64,000 nucleotides of DNA, taken from positions 434,001 to 498,000 of the forward strand of contig BQMF02000179.1 in assembly GCA_027922465.2 (NCBI GenBank), given 5' to 3'. The position numbers and the translations under genes were made by a program. This document shows, one piece after another, positions 1 to 11,367 of the stretch (positions are counted from its first letter, which is position 1; each line of letters begins with the position of its first letter). The DNA is from Turritopsis dohrnii. Lineage: Eukaryota; Cnidaria; Hydrozoa; Anthoathecata; Oceaniidae. The notes beneath the pieces were generated by a model. The model saw nothing but the letters and a program-made list of their open reading frames with translations. It was not told the DNA's origin and did not search any database.

Positions 1-1062
1 TAGAAATTAATTATTAAAAATTATTAGAAACAACTTTGACATTGAAAACGAAAGTCTTGCGTTAAAACAAAAATTCCGGGAAGGTGTATATTTGTACGGC
101 TAAGAAATGCCACAGGAAGATGTATATTGGTACAGCTTAGAAATGTCACCACAACTATATTTTATATTTACTTTCATCAAAATGAAATGTCCATCCTGTA
201 CTAATGAAGCGGTAATAACCTTCAAAACAAATGAGCAATTAACAAAATTCCATGCTTCTTATAATTGCGCAATTTCGGCATCAGAACGATATCTTGATAT
301 TAGTGACAAAATGATTTATTTCGTATGGCTGATCAACTCGATTCCAGACCTTTACTAATATCCTGCTTAGTTTTAGTACTTAGTACTTGGACTTTTTAAA
401 GTTGGTTCCTCTGGTTGTCGACCGCGAACTGTTATCCAACGAAGATCTGTATAGCGCTGATTTATTTACACCATTGTCAATTGAGACAATAACTAGTAGA
501 GCCTTCTAGAAGTCCTTAATATTTGCTTCGTAGTTCAATAATCACAATCTGCGTGATATGATGTTGTTTTATTTGCAAGAAAAAGCTTTAAGAGGCATAT
601 ATATAATGCAGAGTTTACGGAGTCTCTGTTTTCCTAAGAGCTCAACCAGAACACATTCATTATTTTTTTTGGTGCCCTTCTTCTTTCTTTCAGAAGTACC
701 AACTCAGGGCTTTTTGTGTATATATTAGAGTCTAGTTTCTTCTTTGTGCAAATGCTTCACTGAATGTTAAACAGACCTTTACCGGATTTCTTCTTAGACA
801 CCATGTTTAACACGTTTCTATGTCTTCTATTATTTCACTAATCCCATTTGTTATCACTAAGGAACATTCGTTTATTGTTTCCAATCCGCATAGGAAGTAA
901 AAGCTATTAAAATCTTCAAAAGGAAGTTATACTTGTTGGTTAGGCCATAACATGACGGCAGAGAGAGGGCATGTCGACAATTACTTTCAACAAAATTGGT
1001 TTTAATATGTGAAGGCTGATTTCCATCCTAATTGACGAGTATTTTTTACACGTGCATCACTA
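1..1062. other. No gene recognised
   Basis: AT-rich DNA. A short open frame at 107-358 (+) has no recognisable motif, and I see no splice-supported exon. The stretch looks like intergenic or old repeat sequence. Confidence 0.4.
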
Positions 1063-1395
1063 CTCTTCTGTGCTTAATTGTAGGGGGATCAAATAAGCTG
1101 GGGGTGGGGGTGGGAAAATTAGAAGTCTTGTATAGTTATACTTTATATAGTACAAAACAGTGTTTTGTGAGTCGATTTGTGAGAAGATATGGCAGTTTTC
1201 AATAATTAAGAAAGGGATCTTCAATACATGATTATTATGTTTGCTTAAACTTTTAATGAGTTATGATGAAATTGCAAAATGGGGGGGTTAATAATTAAAT
1301 GGGGAGGTGGATATTGCAAAAAATCTTCTTAAACAGGGGGTGAAAAATTTGAAAAATTGCAATTTGACCCTCCCCTGCAATTAAGCACAGAAGAG
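1063..1395. mobile_element. TA-flanked TIR element (MITE, Tc1/mariner-like target)
   Basis: The ends are perfect 18-bp inverted repeats (CTCTTCTGTGCTTAATTG on the left, its reverse complement on the right). Each is flanked directly by TA, at 1061-1062 and 1396-1397, as expected of a TA target duplication. The 333-bp interior has no coding capacity and is rich in G runs (1083-1115, 1281-1290, 1335-1340). Superfamily is inferred only from the TA duplication. Confidence 0.75.
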
Positions 1396-2575
1396 TAATG
1401 TCAAACAAACTTTGGCGCGTCTTGTTTTCGTCTTTGTGAAGAAGGAAGAAAATTGATTGGTCGAAAAAGTATCGCAGCGTTGTTTAAACTATTTTATTCG
1501 AGCGCCAATGACGTTCAGCAATGTTTTCACAATGCGCCGCATGCGCAGATCGCTAAAGCCATCACAAAAAATAGATTGTTTTTGAAAAATCGATGAATGG
1601 AAATAAACCCTAATCCCTAGTTTTAGATTTCTTCATGTTGTAAGTTTAATGTGTGAAAGATAAGTTCCTGAGCCCGTGTTAATTGTGATGTTGTGATGTT
1701 GTGATGTTGCGATGTTGTAATGTTGTGATGTTGCGATGTTGTGATGTTGTGATGTTGCGATGTTGTGATGTTTAAAGATCACCTTCTTACCTTGGACAAT
1801 GATCGTGTACTTTGCAACACATGTCTAAACGTTTTAAGACTCCTAGATCGTCATCTTGATCACCTGCTATGTCGCCGTCACCACACCAGTGTGTTCCTAA
1901 CCATTCAAAATGGATGAATAAATGCTTAGGATCTTATGTCTAATTAAACTTGTTCATGATCGAACATTAAATAAAAAATATAATATCATGGAGTACGCGA
2001 TTATGTAAGGACCAGTTTGTCACCAATTCTACAGCACTTTTACTGTGCTCTATTCTTATTACGGTAGCAGCGAAGCGAATACCGTATTAAAACACCCTTG
2101 GACTACTCCTCCTCCTCCTCCTCCTCCTACTACCGACCGAAATGGCAGTTTAGCCTGTGCAGCCTACCAATGTCGCTTCCGAAACTGCGTAAATTGCAAC
2201 TAAAGAACGGAGGCTAATAATTTTTATAACTATCAAAACATTCTTTATACGTTCTTTTAGTATTTTACCATAGATTCGCCATTAAATAAACATTTTCCTA
2301 TTAAAAACACGGTGGGGACCTTTAGTTGCACCTAATTTGAAACACGGTTAAAATAAACTTAAGCTTTGTTTTTGGAACGTCTTGTGCTTCGAAGTTCGAA
2401 GCTCTCTTCTTCTTGCAGTTACAAAGATTCATCGAAATTCATCGAACTTAAACCTTTTAAAAGCATTTTACATTTTTTTTATATTTTGTACGTGTGTATT
2501 TTGTTTGCTTGTGTCTACAAAAATGTCTTGGATTAAAGTTTGTAACGGTTTTACTTTGTTTCTTATATTTTTAGA
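1396..2575. other. Intergenic stretch with simple repeats
   Basis: No gene recognised. It holds a 9-bp minisatellite (consensus TGATGTTGY) at about 1685-1770 and a CTC trinucleotide run at about 2107-2129. The DNA around 2040-2090 has a short inverted pair (TTACGGTA / TACCGTATTA) that may be the edge of another repeat. Confidence 0.5.
1685..1770. repeat. 9-bp minisatellite (TGATGTTGY)n
   Basis: About nine to ten tandem copies of a 9-bp unit. The variable last base is G, C or A. Confidence 0.85.
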
Positions 2576-2642
2576 GAGGTTCGGAATTCCCGAGTTACAA
2601 AACCGAGTTACAAAACCGAGTTACGCATTATGACGTCACAAA

Positions 2643-2950
2643 CCGAGTTACTAACTCGGAAATTTTATTTTGTTTTATTTTTTCCGAGTTACTAACTCGG
2701 AAATTTTATTTTGCTTTATTTTTTCCGAGTTACTAACTCGGAAATTTTATTTTGTTTTATTTTTTCCGAGTTACTAACTCGGAAATTTTATTTTGTTTTA
2801 TTTTTTCCGAGTTACTAACTCGGAAATTTTATTTTGTTTTATTTTTTCCGAGTTACTAACTCGGGAATTTTATTTTGTTTTATTTTTTCCGAGTTACTAA
2901 CTCGGAAATTTTATTCTTATAAAATATTCTCGAGTTACTAACTCGGAAAA
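2643..2950. repeat. 41-bp palindromic tandem repeat, left arm
   Basis: About eight near-identical 41-bp units. Each opens with the 17-bp perfect inverted repeat CCGAGTTACTAACTCGG, followed by a T-rich spacer (TTTATTTTGTTTTATTTTTT-like). The reverse complement of the array forms the right arm at about 4695-4890. Confidence 0.95.
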
Positions 2951-3742
2951 TTTTATCTGCTATACGTTTTTAATTTTTAGTTTGCTTTATGTTTTTCGAG
3001 TTAGTGGCTAAGAATTAAATCACAAAATGAAATGAAACACTGCAAGTTCACCAAATGATGTATCCACTGTTGCGTATTAAGAGTTATTTTTTTAGTTAAT
3101 TAAAACTTGGAGTAACTCAATAACAGTAATATTTAGCTTTTATTAGCTTTTCGTTAGATTTGATTGATGGTGGAAATGATGTTATCGTTCAGCTTTTTGG
3201 CAATTTTTTTAGTCAAAAAAGGAGCAAACTATAAAGGTGCTTCGACGTTCGTGAAAATGTGCATTTTAGGAAAAATTGACACTAAATTCTAAAAGTGCTT
3301 CGATAGTAGAAACTAAGTTCAAATCAAGGGTGACAATTTCGATGGGGGTCAATTTTTACACTTTGCTCAAAAGTGTGCTCGGGAAGTATAAACGAGGATT
3401 TTAGTGACCGACTGAAATGTTACCCGACCACGACTATTTAAATATATAGAAATATCTTCATGAAAATTTATATTCAATAATACTGATTGCATTTATGTCG
3501 TATATTGTGGGTCATGAGATCCGGAAATACTTTTCCTAAACAGCAACACAATTTATTAAATTTACAGTAAGAATCAAAAATGTTTTGCTGGACAACATTT
3601 AGGCGAAAATTGTCGCCGAAAATTTGTGCAGCGAAATTAGAAGTTTCCCGCCGAAATTTTTGGATTTTATCCCTTTTTTGGTTTTGGTGTTTTAAGCTGT
3701 ATGAAGGTCGATGAAATACTTCTTTCAGTCGATTTATTCTTT

Positions 3743-4093
3743 TCAGCAATTAAAATTACTTTTAAACCGAACATCGTGAAGCACTTCTTTTTTGACTTTA
3801 GGACACCGATGGTGGAGTAAGGTCAAATCAAGCGGTGTATTGTTTTTTAATCTAGGAACGAAAGGTCGTTTCACAAGTAAAATATTAAACTCGATGAAAT
3901 GCTTAAAATTTGGATATTCCGAAAACAACTTTGCAACTATCTTACTGTTTAATAAAATATGGTAGAATTTTGTTAACTTGCTTTCTTTTGTTAAACGTTC
4001 AGACAAGTCTTCTTGTTTATGTCGCGCAGTCATTCCAGTGTTATAACAATAGCAGTTCGAAATTAAAAACCCGTTCAGATACAAATAAACCAT
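3743..4093 (-). CDS. Possible captured gene fragment inside the foldback element
   Basis: A 116-codon minus-strand frame inside the 2576-4946 element. Near its end is NTPLDLTLLHHR, which resembles the TPLDLA core of ankyrin repeats, but one such match is weak. A second frame (3474-3749) overlaps its end by a few bases. No transposase motifs are seen. It could be a host exon picked up by the transposon or chance open sequence. Confidence 0.2.
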   Translation of the reverse strand: MVYLYLNGFLISNCYCYNTGMTARHKQEDLSERLTKESKLTKFYHILLNSKIVAKLFSEYPNFKHFIEFNILLVKRPFVPRLKNNTPLDLTLLHHRCPKVKKEVLHDVRFKSNFNC

Positions 4094-4694
4094 GAGAACA
4101 ATTTGTTATGGAGTGTGCTTTTTAAATGATTGCGTGCACAGAGAAACCATGTAAACTATGCGAAAAACAAGTTTTCAAAATCAAAGTAACATTGTTCTTC
4201 TTGCTTTATTTCACCCAAACTATTTTGTGCAACTATTAGATTAGATCTCTATCCACTAATAACTCTTAATACGTTATAGTGTATGCATCATTTGGTGAAC
4301 TTATAGTGTTATCCTTCCTTGTGGTTTAAGTTCCAGTGCTAAAATACTTTTTATTTATCAATTTTGTGATAACATATAATGTGATGATATATCACTTCGG
4401 TGATATAGGTCCCCATTTGTAGTTATGCACATACACATAGTCAATACAAGTGCGAATTTGAAGCTGAAGCACTTTGAAAATTAAGTGCACCTCAGGCACA
4501 AATAGCAAATTCGTAACCAGCATAGTCAAATTTTTTTATGGAAAATTTAGGCTCATAATGAATTGTTTGAAAATTTGGTCCGAAATTCTCTTTTAATTTC
4601 ACTTTCATTTCAAGTCATTTTGTGATTTAGTTTTTAGACACTAACTCGAAAAACATAAAGCAAACTAAAAATTAAAAACGTATAGCAGATAAAA

Positions 4695-4890
4695 TTTTCC
4701 GAGTTAGTAACTCGGGAATATTTTATAAGAATAAAATTTCCGAGTTAGTAACTCGGAAAAAATAAAACAAAATAAAAATCCCGAGTTAGTAACTCGGAAA
4801 AAATAAAACAAAATAAAATTCCCGAGTTAGTAACTCGGAAAAAATAAAACAAAATAAAATTTACGAGTTAGTAACTCGGTTTGTGACGTC
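4695..4890. repeat. 41-bp palindromic tandem repeat, right arm
   Basis: Four to five copies of the left-arm unit in inverse orientation. The last copy runs into the shared terminal sequence that contains TGACGTCA. Confidence 0.93.
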
Positions 4891-5379
4891 ATAATGCGTA
4901 ACTCGGTTTTGTAACTCGGTTTTGTAACTCGGGAATTCCGAACCTCATTTTTAGAAGACGTTTGTTTTTTTTTTCTTTTCGGTCTTACATAGCTTTCTTT
5001 TTATAAAAAAAAAACTGATATAAAAAACATAGTTTCGTGTATTGTGCATATTTCTTTTGTTTGTATCAAATAGTTTTCTGGTGGTTTTAGTTAAGCCCTG
5101 TTTACACTTTTTCAAATAAAAATTGCCTTAATTTAAGCCTAAGAGATAAACAAAGGTCGACAAAGCTTCATGGGGCTTTCAGACTAATTAATTGAGAATC
5201 TATTTCGTTTTGTACATTGCGAGTTGAAATGCTGCTACCGTTTTGTGCCATATGGCTCTTGTAGTTTATTAATCTCGATAATATTAATATCACTATTAAT
5301 CAAAAAAATCATTTTTTAAGGATGTTTTCTGTAATCTTTTTAAGAATTGAAAAGTATAGAAAAGCTGAACGCTGGTTAA

Positions 5380-7424
5380 GGTGGATTCATCCTAACTCAA
5401 ATCACATTTTAAGTCAAAATTTTAAAAAATGTGATTTTTTCTGAATGTGCTTCCTCTAATACATCTATTTTAATCAAAATTTATCGCAGAATCAGAATAT
5501 GGCATTCATTTTGGCTCAATATTAACAGTCAAACTAATAAATGGATTTTATTGAAGGTCGTTAAAAAAATAAGCAAAAAAAATTGAAAAAATTGTTTGGG
5601 GTAAGATTTATAGAGTGTGTTTGGTGCAGTTTGACAGACTTTCTCCGTTCGGTTTTCCGTCCATCCGTAAAGGAATAAGTCTACTTTGCTCTGATGACAT
5701 TGCATTCATGTAAAAAGCACGAATATATCAGGAAAAGAGACTGATATTCTGACCACAAGAAGCTGGAAGCACAGTTTGTGAACATCCTGCATTGCAATTT
5801 TACTCTTTGTTATCTGTTTTGAACGGATAAAGATACCCCAAATCAAAGGAGAAGAGGCACTGGAAATACTGGCAGTTGTTCAAAGGCAAGCAGTAAGAAA
5901 TATTATTCGAAAAAGCGAAAGTATCATGGGAAGAAGTCAGCAGCAATGATGATGAGCTGATGTAAAAACTGTTTTTGGCAAAAAAGATAATCATGATGAA
6001 ACTACTAAATCATCTGAAGCCATAATTATGTCAGCCTCTGCTTCAAAGATCATTGACATTGAAATACAAAGTGCTCCTGTATCAATCATTATCAAAATTG
6101 CCAATCAATATCGGGATATCGTGGTGTCCATTTTTAGCAAATGTTTTTAGTTCGCTTTGCTGTCCTGAATGAAAAGATGTGAAATCCCTTGAACTCAGTG
6201 ACATTGATGTAAAAAAGAAGGTTTAAGCAAGTTTCTTACAACTGAAAGGTAGAATTTGTGCATTTTTCACCTCAAAGCAACTTGGATTATCAGAAAAGAA
6301 ACACAAAGATGGTCGAAAGTTTTATGACGTAAACGTCAGAACTGTTTATGCACGTAGACAAGTTGGAGTTGGACATGAACATTGAAGCTTTGTTGCTTCT
6401 TAAATATGCCATCACTCATACTCCCTAACAGTTATGAAAAGATTTATATAATAGATTCAAGGAATCAGCCAAAATGGTGCCAGAAAGTATGTCCACAACA
6501 GCTTCATCTATACGTGGAGACGCTTTGACTGATGTGGGTGTGTCAGTAGAAGTTTCACCTCTATGAATGGCGTAATTACTGCTGCTTCCATTGATAGTGA
6601 CAAGGTTCTGGATACAGCGATTAATGATGGAGCCATAGCAGTATACAATATTTTGAAGGGAATAGGGATTGAGCCTGGTGAACACATGACGAAAGGTTTA
6701 CATTTTCAAAATAATCTAAGATAGCAACATTCGGCTTACCGTATGTCCGCAACGCAGCTGAAAAAGCGAAAAATTTTAAGAAATTTAAGAAAGACAACTC
6801 AGGATAAAAACATTGATATGGAAAAATCTACATATGAAGCTGGAGGATTCTAGATGAAGTCTTATTGATAGTTTTTAATATTTTTCATATATTTAGATCT
6901 TTATTGATTTTTACGGTTTTTTTGTGTTTTTCACATTTCATCTGAGCCGGTCGGCTCATAATTTTTGAACGGCTGGTCCAATTTGCTTCATTTTTTCAGG
7001 AAATGTTCTTAAAACACTAAAGTATGTTCTAAAACTCAAGTTAAGCAATAATCTTAATTTACTTCTGCTCTGTAACACATTTTGTTCATCGTTTTCGTCC
7101 AAAAATTTAAGTTAACCGAGAGACAGCCATTTAACCGCTACAGTTCAAATATCTCAACTGTTTGAAGTTTTAGAACATTGTTCCACCCTTAAATAATCAT
7201 TCTTAAAAGTTTGAAATCAGAGCCATTTATACTTTTGAAAATATGAGCCGACCGGCTATAGTTGTATTTTATTATTTATCAGGTCGCAGCCGAGGCCGCC
7301 ATCATGAATTTTAAGAAATTTTTACATTTTTTGCTTTAATTTTCATAGTATCTTGAAAAAACATTAAAACTGACTTGAAATCATTTTGTTTCTTTAAAAA
7401 TGTCCAGGTTAGGATGAATCCACC
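5380..7424 (+). mobile_element. TTAA-flanked transposon with decayed Kolobok/Mutator-like transposase
   Basis: 17-bp terminal inverted repeats (GGTGGATTCATCCTAAC on the left, reverse complement on the right) are flanked on both sides by TTAA (5376-5379 and 7425-7428). Inside, the plus strand keeps broken pieces of a transposase. Piece 1 is RTVYARRQVGVGHE near 6340. Piece 2 is SAKMVPESM...DVGVSV near 6460-6550. Piece 3 is FTSMNGVITAASIDSDKVLD at about 6555-6615. Between the last two, the expected DGTW-K-RG block is deleted. This order matches the eukaryotic Mutator-like/Kolobok transposase family as I know it, and the TTAA duplication fits Kolobok. Stops and frameshifts make it inactive. Confidence 0.7.
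6300..6850 (+). pseudogene. Transposase pseudogene, Kolobok/Mutator-like
   Basis: Three reading frames must be joined to follow the homology. The motif order is YARRQ-GVGHE, then SM--A---R-DALTDVGVSV, then TSMNGVITAASIDSDKVLD. Most of the core downstream of this, including the expected later Asp/Glu and Cys-rich parts, is missing, so this is an internally deleted relic. The frame closes near 6840 with a YEAGGF-like tail typical of the family's C-terminus. Confidence 0.6.
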
Positions 7425-7428
7425 TTAA

Positions 7429-8770
7429 GAATGAAAAATTGTAATCCTATTCTTTTAGCCAACTTTGTTGTTACTTCAGCAAGCGAAGCAATTTCTAGCT
7501 AAACAATCCCTGTCCTCCATGCAAACATGATATTGAGTGCTGACGTTGCTCTCGTGTTCTGATATGCAACACATTGTTCGTTGAAAAGAGGTCATGGTGC
7601 AGAGTTTCCAAAGTAGATAAAAATGATCAAACCTGGGTAAATGTGCGGAGCGAACGTTCTTGGTATGTTAGCTTCTTCCTTTCTGTGGTCCTCTGCGGAA
7701 ACGTGGATAAAACATTTTATTTATATAATCTTTAGAAGCGAAATTTCAGACAATTTGTAGCTTAACCTTGCTCCTAACCGGGTATCTAACCCGGTAACTA
7801 CTAAAAAGTAATTAATAACACAGCCTCGCAATGGTTCATTCAAAACTCAAACTTGCCTTTAGCATGATTTGTCGTTCGGCTACCTTGATGAAAGAACTGA
7901 GAAACCACTTCGACCTCAGGAGTATTTCCAGTAACTCCTTGGATGACGACTTTGAGCAAGAGCAGCACGGAAAGGTAGAATGAGCACTAAATGGATAACA
8001 ACATGCTCATCAGAACATGCTCATCAGAAATCGGATAGCTTAGATGATGAAATAAACGATTTGACTTGTGAAGTGATCACAAAAATTTTTATGATATCGT
8101 TATATAGTTTCAAATTGTGTCTGAAAATTTTGAGTTCTTACAATAAGTTAAATCGTTCCCAGGAATGTTTATTCTTCTCTGAAAACGAGGTCGAACTCAA
8201 GCGAAGATCCTAATGAAAACTTACATACAAAAATAGATCTATCGTTCCCCCAGCTCCATTTCAATGCCATTTTACTCTAGTTTTTCAGAAAGAATTCAAA
8301 ACTACTTCATGCATGAATGGTTTTACTTATGAAAAAAACTTGAATATAATTTCGGCCGAAGCGTTATTCTTGAGAACAGCGCAAAAGATGCATACGACGA
8401 GATAAGGGTTCGAACATAGAAATCCGATTTTGTATTTGTATGGTTCGAACATTACTTTCCGCAGCACCAAAATGAAACAGTCTGAATGTTGTGCAACAAA
8501 AGATATGTTGTACAACACCTGTTGCAGGGATAGAAAAAAATCTATCTCTGCAACAATTTCCTAAACTTGTTGCACAACAAAATGCTGCAGAACGGTTGTG
8601 CAACAATGGATTAACAAGCTTTATGTGTCATCAAAAATATCATTTTTGTTTACATAAGCATCTGAAAAAAATGATGAGTAAGCTATTTTAAAACTATTTA
8701 AAGATGGTTCGTGACTATCACAAATCATATTGAAAAGTAAAGGTTACATGGAAACAGATACACATGAACG
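7429..8770. other. 5' region of the DUF262 gene; no further gene recognised
   Basis: No splice-supported exon seen. A small direct duplication of ACATGCTCATCAGA lies at about 8003-8030. At 8485-8607 there is a cluster of TGTTGCA/TGCAACA words, including an inverted repeat (TGTTGCAGGGATAGA with loop A-rich, then TCTATCTCTGCAACA at about 8519-8556). It could be a small foldback element or a regulatory hairpin. Confidence 0.4.
8519..8556. repeat. Inverted repeat / hairpin upstream of DUF262 gene
   Basis: TGTTGCAGGGATAGA and TCTATCTCTGCAACA face each other across a short A-rich loop, about 215 bp upstream of the DUF262 start codon. Further TTGTGCAACAA words flank it at 8487 and 8600. Function unknown. 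Confidence 0.6.
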
Positions 8771-10063
8771 ATGGGTGATTTGCAGCAAGATGCTTTAAAA
8801 CATTTAAGCTATTTATGTCCTGGTTTGCATGAAAAATCTTCAAAGCAAAAGATTGAGAGAAAGTCATTCCGAAGTTTTTTTCAAGAGAATGGTAAATTGA
8901 TTATTCCACTGATCCAACGTCGCTACTGTTGGTCAGATGTCACTGTAACCGGTTGGTTCGAAGATATTATGAATGGTAAAATAGATCATCTTGGTCAGCA
9001 CAATTCTGGAAATGTCGTAGTTAAGCACTCAGAGGTAGACAATGGTACAATAATCTTAGATGGACAACAAAGATTGACAACCACGTTCCTTCTGCTTGGA
9101 GCATTGAAGGACGTACTGCAAAGCATATTAGATGTACAAAACCTTCAAACACCACAAAAAGAACTTGCCATGAATTTGAAACAAACGATATTGTCTTTTC
9201 TCTTTCTAGAAGAAGTGCCTGACAATATAAAAGATAATAACTTTAATGAAGGTGAAGATTTTCCAACTAGTGTCTTGCTCCCTTCTTTCAGAGATCGAAA
9301 AGCTTACTTTCATCTGATTACATCAGCAAAACCTGTTGAAGACATCAAAGGTTCATTTCAATATAACGCTAAACAGATTTTAAGGTCAAAGCTAAATGAT
9401 AGATTAAACAAACAATTAGTTATTGAAAACAAATTGGAGTTCTTAGCTGATTTCATGAGACAAGCTTTGGATGTTATGAGTATGACCCTTGTATCCATAG
9501 AAACTCCAATTGACATATGCCAGGTTTTCCAATGGATGCAAGAAAAAACCTTGTTAAGTTCTGGTGCTTTATTGTTAAATCCAACACCTGGCGTGGACTT
9601 CACTGTTGCTGATCTCCTTCGGAACTTGACCTTGTCCACAGTCATGAACCAGAGTTTGCAAAAGCAAGAGGAATTTTACCGGAAGCAATGGCTTTTTTTC
9701 GTGGAATGCAAATTCCAGGATATGACTGACTTTAATGAATGTTTTCATGATTATATTGAGATGAAACACAAAGATCTAAATAGGTACCAGTCTTCCTGCG
9801 AACAAACAGTTGATAAAGCAATAAAGTTTATAAAAGGTAACCCCAAAAAATTACGTGATTTTGTTGATTATGGAAAGTGCATTTCTATCTATGAACATTT
9901 AAAGAAGAACATGGAAAATAAAAAGATCTTCCCGATTTCACAACTTTTTTCAATGGTTGGTTTCACTGAAGCTCAAGATCTCTCTTTGAATGCTTCAGTT
10001 GAAATGTTGAAAGATTTTAGAAATTATGCTGCAGCAAGGAACAAAATTATGTTAAATGATTAA
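8771..10063 (+). CDS. DUF262 (GmrS/SspE N-terminal-like) domain protein, intronless
   Basis: A single uninterrupted frame of 430 codons from ATG to TAA, with no introns. Residues about 30-110 carry the DUF262 signature: IPLIQRRYCW (45-54), then the acidic W-EDI segment (62-66), and the catalytic-type motif IILDGQQRLTT (94-104). In bacteria this ParB/sulfiredoxin-like fold forms the NTPase/nuclease-coupling part of GmrSD type IV restriction enzymes and of SspE, which senses phosphorothioated DNA. The C-terminal 320 residues are helical-looking, and I see no HNH (DUF1524) motif, so nuclease activity is not supported. The nearest genes are unrelated, so there is no operon context. The combination of bacterial family, no introns and an animal-type locus suggests ancient horizontal transfer or a widespread but little-studied eukaryotic DUF262 lineage. 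The frame is intact, so it is probably expressed. Its role in the host cannot be read from sequence. Confidence 0.85.
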   Translation: MGDLQQDALKHLSYLCPGLHEKSSKQKIERKSFRSFFQENGKLIIPLIQRRYCWSDVTVTGWFEDIMNGKIDHLGQHNSGNVVVKHSEVDNGTIILDGQQRLTTTFLLLGALKDVLQSILDVQNLQTPQKELAMNLKQTILSFLFLEEVPDNIKDNNFNEGEDFPTSVLLPSFRDRKAYFHLITSAKPVEDIKGSFQYNAKQILRSKLNDRLNKQLVIENKLEFLADFMRQALDVMSMTLVSIETPIDICQVFQWMQEKTLLSSGALLLNPTPGVDFTVADLLRNLTLSTVMNQSLQKQEEFYRKQWLFFVECKFQDMTDFNECFHDYIEMKHKDLNRYQSSCEQTVDKAIKFIKGNPKKLRDFVDYGKCISIYEHLKKNMENKKIFPISQLFSMVGFTEAQDLSLNASVEMLKDFRNYAAARNKIMLND

Positions 10064-11150
10064 TAACAACTAAATATGGTATTTTGCAGAATCTCTTCTC
10101 AAAGTAGTTTTACCACAACTTTCACATTTTACATATATATATATATATATATATACATTATTTACATTATACATTTTACAATACAATTTTCAAATTGTTG
10201 TCATATACATATAAAAATTATGTTGGATTATGTGATGCAAATTTATTCCTTTTGAACTGTACATAATCTAAATTTGTTGAAAGTTTGCAAAGTAATTATA
10301 TACACAAGTGGGATTAACCAATTTTTTTCACCAAAAGACATTTCTTCTGATTTATATTTTTATATATTTTATAAATTTTCTATGTAAACATCAAATTATT
10401 ATTGCTGGAAAATACGGAATGATTATTCTCAAACTGTTAGTTCCCTTTGTATACAACACCTTACACGTAATTACGAAGAAACTTGTTAATAGAATTTCTT
10501 TTAAAACCTAGGACGTAGAATTATATAGAAATATAACTTTTTGCCTTTCCTAAAAATTGAAAATCATGTTAAATTATAGATTTTGAGTGCTTTCATAGGC
10601 AATCTAGAGTTAGTATTTTTCAAAAATTTTCTTGCCCCAACCATGGTGGTGCCTCTTTCGGCAATACAGATTTATTGAGCCCCCTCAACTCAAAGTGTCT
10701 TGCTACGTCCCCGAAAACACACTTCTTGGCGTTACTATCGTCAAGGCTGGCAGGTAATACAGGGTACCTCCAATACAAGGAAAGCCTCTGGCAGGATTAG
10801 ATAGCATGTACATGTTAAAATTCGTTGAAAATGCTTATGAAAGATGTTATGCTCTAATTTGTAATAAAGGTTGCTCCAACAGTCAGGGAAAACAGCTAAA
10901 TGCGGGATCTGTACCGAATTGTGGTATAATAAATTGTTAAATATATGGGAAAAACTTCTCCATAAGTTGGTCTGTGGTTGTGCTGTTCATCCTAAAAATA
11001 GATCATTTCGGGTCATGAAATTTCCAGCCATTGCTTGCTGCAAAACTAGCTCACATGTTTTTCTTCTCGATCCTCACATCTTCATTCATTCGCATCTGAC
11101 TGTCGTAGGGGACAGACGTCTCCTCAAACTTGTGCGCGCCAAATTTTGAA
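10064..11150. other. 3' flank of DUF262 gene; no gene recognised
   Basis: Contains a TA microsatellite (10131-10156). The 10640-10720 segment has an inverted relative at about 22405-22520 (shared words around TTGCTACGTCC), indicating a dispersed repeat. No coding exon recognised. Confidence 0.5.
10131..10156. repeat. (TA)n microsatellite
   Basis: About 13 AT dinucleotides just downstream of the DUF262 stop codon. Confidence 0.95.
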
Positions 11151-11367
11151 GGCCAGCTGAACGTTACTGACATCCAACAATGACAAGAAGAGGAAAGAAA
11201 AAACAGCAACAGCCCTCTTAACATCAACGTTCGTAGCTTCGCGAGATCTGATACACCATCAACAAACTCTCCACCTGAATCACCTCAAGAAACAGCTTTG
11301 AATACATACTTAGAAAACAACTTGGAGGAATAGAACAATCTACTACTCCAAGTATTTTTCAATCCAT

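Larger units (their letters stand above)
2576..4946. mobile_element. Foldback DNA transposon, Mutator-like by target duplication
   Basis: The termini are inverted (GAGGTTCGGAATTC... on the left, reverse complement on the right) and flanked by an identical 9-bp direct repeat, ATTTTTAGA, at 2567-2575 and 4947-4955. A 9-bp duplication is typical of Mutator-like elements. The arms are long: the left is 2576 to about 3100; the right is 4607-4946 plus a displaced inner block at about 4255-4310. Both arms carry tandem 41-bp units, about eight on the left and four to five on the right, each containing the palindrome CCGAGTTA-N-TAACTCGG. The interior has two short minus-strand frames (3743-4093 and 3474-3749). 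The first includes an ankyrin-like TPLDLTLLHHR stretch, possibly captured host sequence. No transposase is visible, so the copy is non-autonomous. Confidence 0.8.

Noticed and set aside
2643..2950. Regular 41-bp repeats with palindromes could suggest a CRISPR-like array
   Set aside because: The whole 41-bp unit is repeated without variable spacers, and the array is mirrored at the other end of a transposon.
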